A DNA stretch of 55,403 bases from Peptococcaceae bacterium (GTDB lineage: Bacteria; Bacillota; Desulfotomaculia; Desulfotomaculales; JACDOK01): NCBI GenBank assembly GCA_017656185.1, contig JACDOK010000014.1, positions 1 to 55,403 of the forward strand, read 5' to 3'. Both the position numbers and the translations under genes were made by a program. Position 1 is the first letter of the stretch. Every line of letters begins with the position of its first letter. Positions 55,307 through 55,403 of this stretch are shown piece by piece. The notes under the pieces are model-generated. The model saw only the letters and a program-made list of their open reading frames with translations, ran no database searches and had not been told where the DNA came from.

Positions 55307-55403
55307 TTCCAAAAAATGTTCGGACAAACCAGCCACAAAATCTACTAATTAGGGCTTGCTGAATAGCGCCCCGATTTTTAAGCAATGCTTTTTAGGTTTA
55401 GCC
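55307..55403. other. Window tail with a possible insertion-sequence end
   Basis: No gene. The stretch from about 55348 (AGGGCTTGCTGAATAGC, CCCCGATTTTT) resembles the terminal sequence of some insertion elements of clostridial relatives, but the window ends before any transposase. Confidence 0.25.

Overview
The window looks like a chromosomal core region from an endospore-forming Firmicute. It carries spoIIM, the dipicolinate synthase genes dpaA/dpaB, a YlmC/YmxH-family gene, a ylxY-type deacetylase and a SpoIID-domain lipoprotein, and its gene order recalls Bacillus and Clostridia (rimP-nusA-rnpM-ylxQ-infB-rbfA; dpaA-dpaB-asd-dapG-dapA; spoIIM-DUF4227-xerD-deoB). Moderate GC content, a selenocysteine tRNA, DUF3866 and a ComA-type gene fit the Peptococcaceae/Desulfotomaculum neighbourhood. 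That placement is an inference from gene content only. Non-ATG starts, often TTG, are very common. No rRNA, CRISPR array or complete mobile element was seen.

Layout. 1-11.5 kb: the translation/ribosome-maturation operon, starting from a promoter and 13-bp leader hairpin and running rimP, nusA, rnpM, ylxQ, infB, rbfA, nrnA, truB, ribF, two small genes, rpsO and pnp. 11.6-14.9 kb: sporulation-related and housekeeping genes (ylxY-like deacetylase, M16 peptidase, dut, a small membrane protein, a YlmC/YmxH protein). 14.9-23.6 kb: a ClpP/SppA-fold SDH protease, a 55-codon ORF, then dapB-dpaA-dpaB-asd-dapG-dapA and an RNase J. These make aspartate semialdehyde, dihydrodipicolinate, diaminopimelate/lysine and spore dipicolinate. 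23.6-28.2 kb: selC on the minus strand, lspA-rluD, then a minus-strand island (UPF0756 protein, phosphosulfolactate synthase, MFS transporter) and a yqhV-like gene. 28.2-38.6 kb: the complete UMP pathway pyrR-pyrB-pyrC-carA-carB-pyrK-pyrD-pyrF-pyrE, with two PyrR-type attenuators. 38.6-46.8 kb: rqcH (minus), DUF3866, spoIIM, DUF4227, xerD, deoB, pyrimidine nucleoside phosphorylase and a SAM hydroxide adenosyltransferase. 46.8-55.4 kb is more accessory: a small minus-strand protein, a tartrate/malate-dehydrogenase-like enzyme, a BON protein, a compact Mre11/Rad50-like pair, a DUF1540 peptide, a diacylglycerol-kinase-like enzyme, GAPDH and a SpoIID-domain lipoprotein.

The most interesting signals are: (1) a hairpin hiding the dpaA ribosome-binding site, with a sigmaK-like promoter placed so that its own transcript would lack the hairpin's 5' arm; (2) sigmaE-like promoters at spoIIM and other genes, and a sigmaG-like promoter at the DUF1540 gene; (3) a two-gene mini SbcCD-like module with no zinc hook and a non-canonical signature motif; (4) a 20-bp perfect hairpin spanning the DUF1540 stop codon; (5) selC without any other selenocysteine gene nearby; and (6) a GAPDH whose cofactor-site residues resemble dual-cofactor enzymes.
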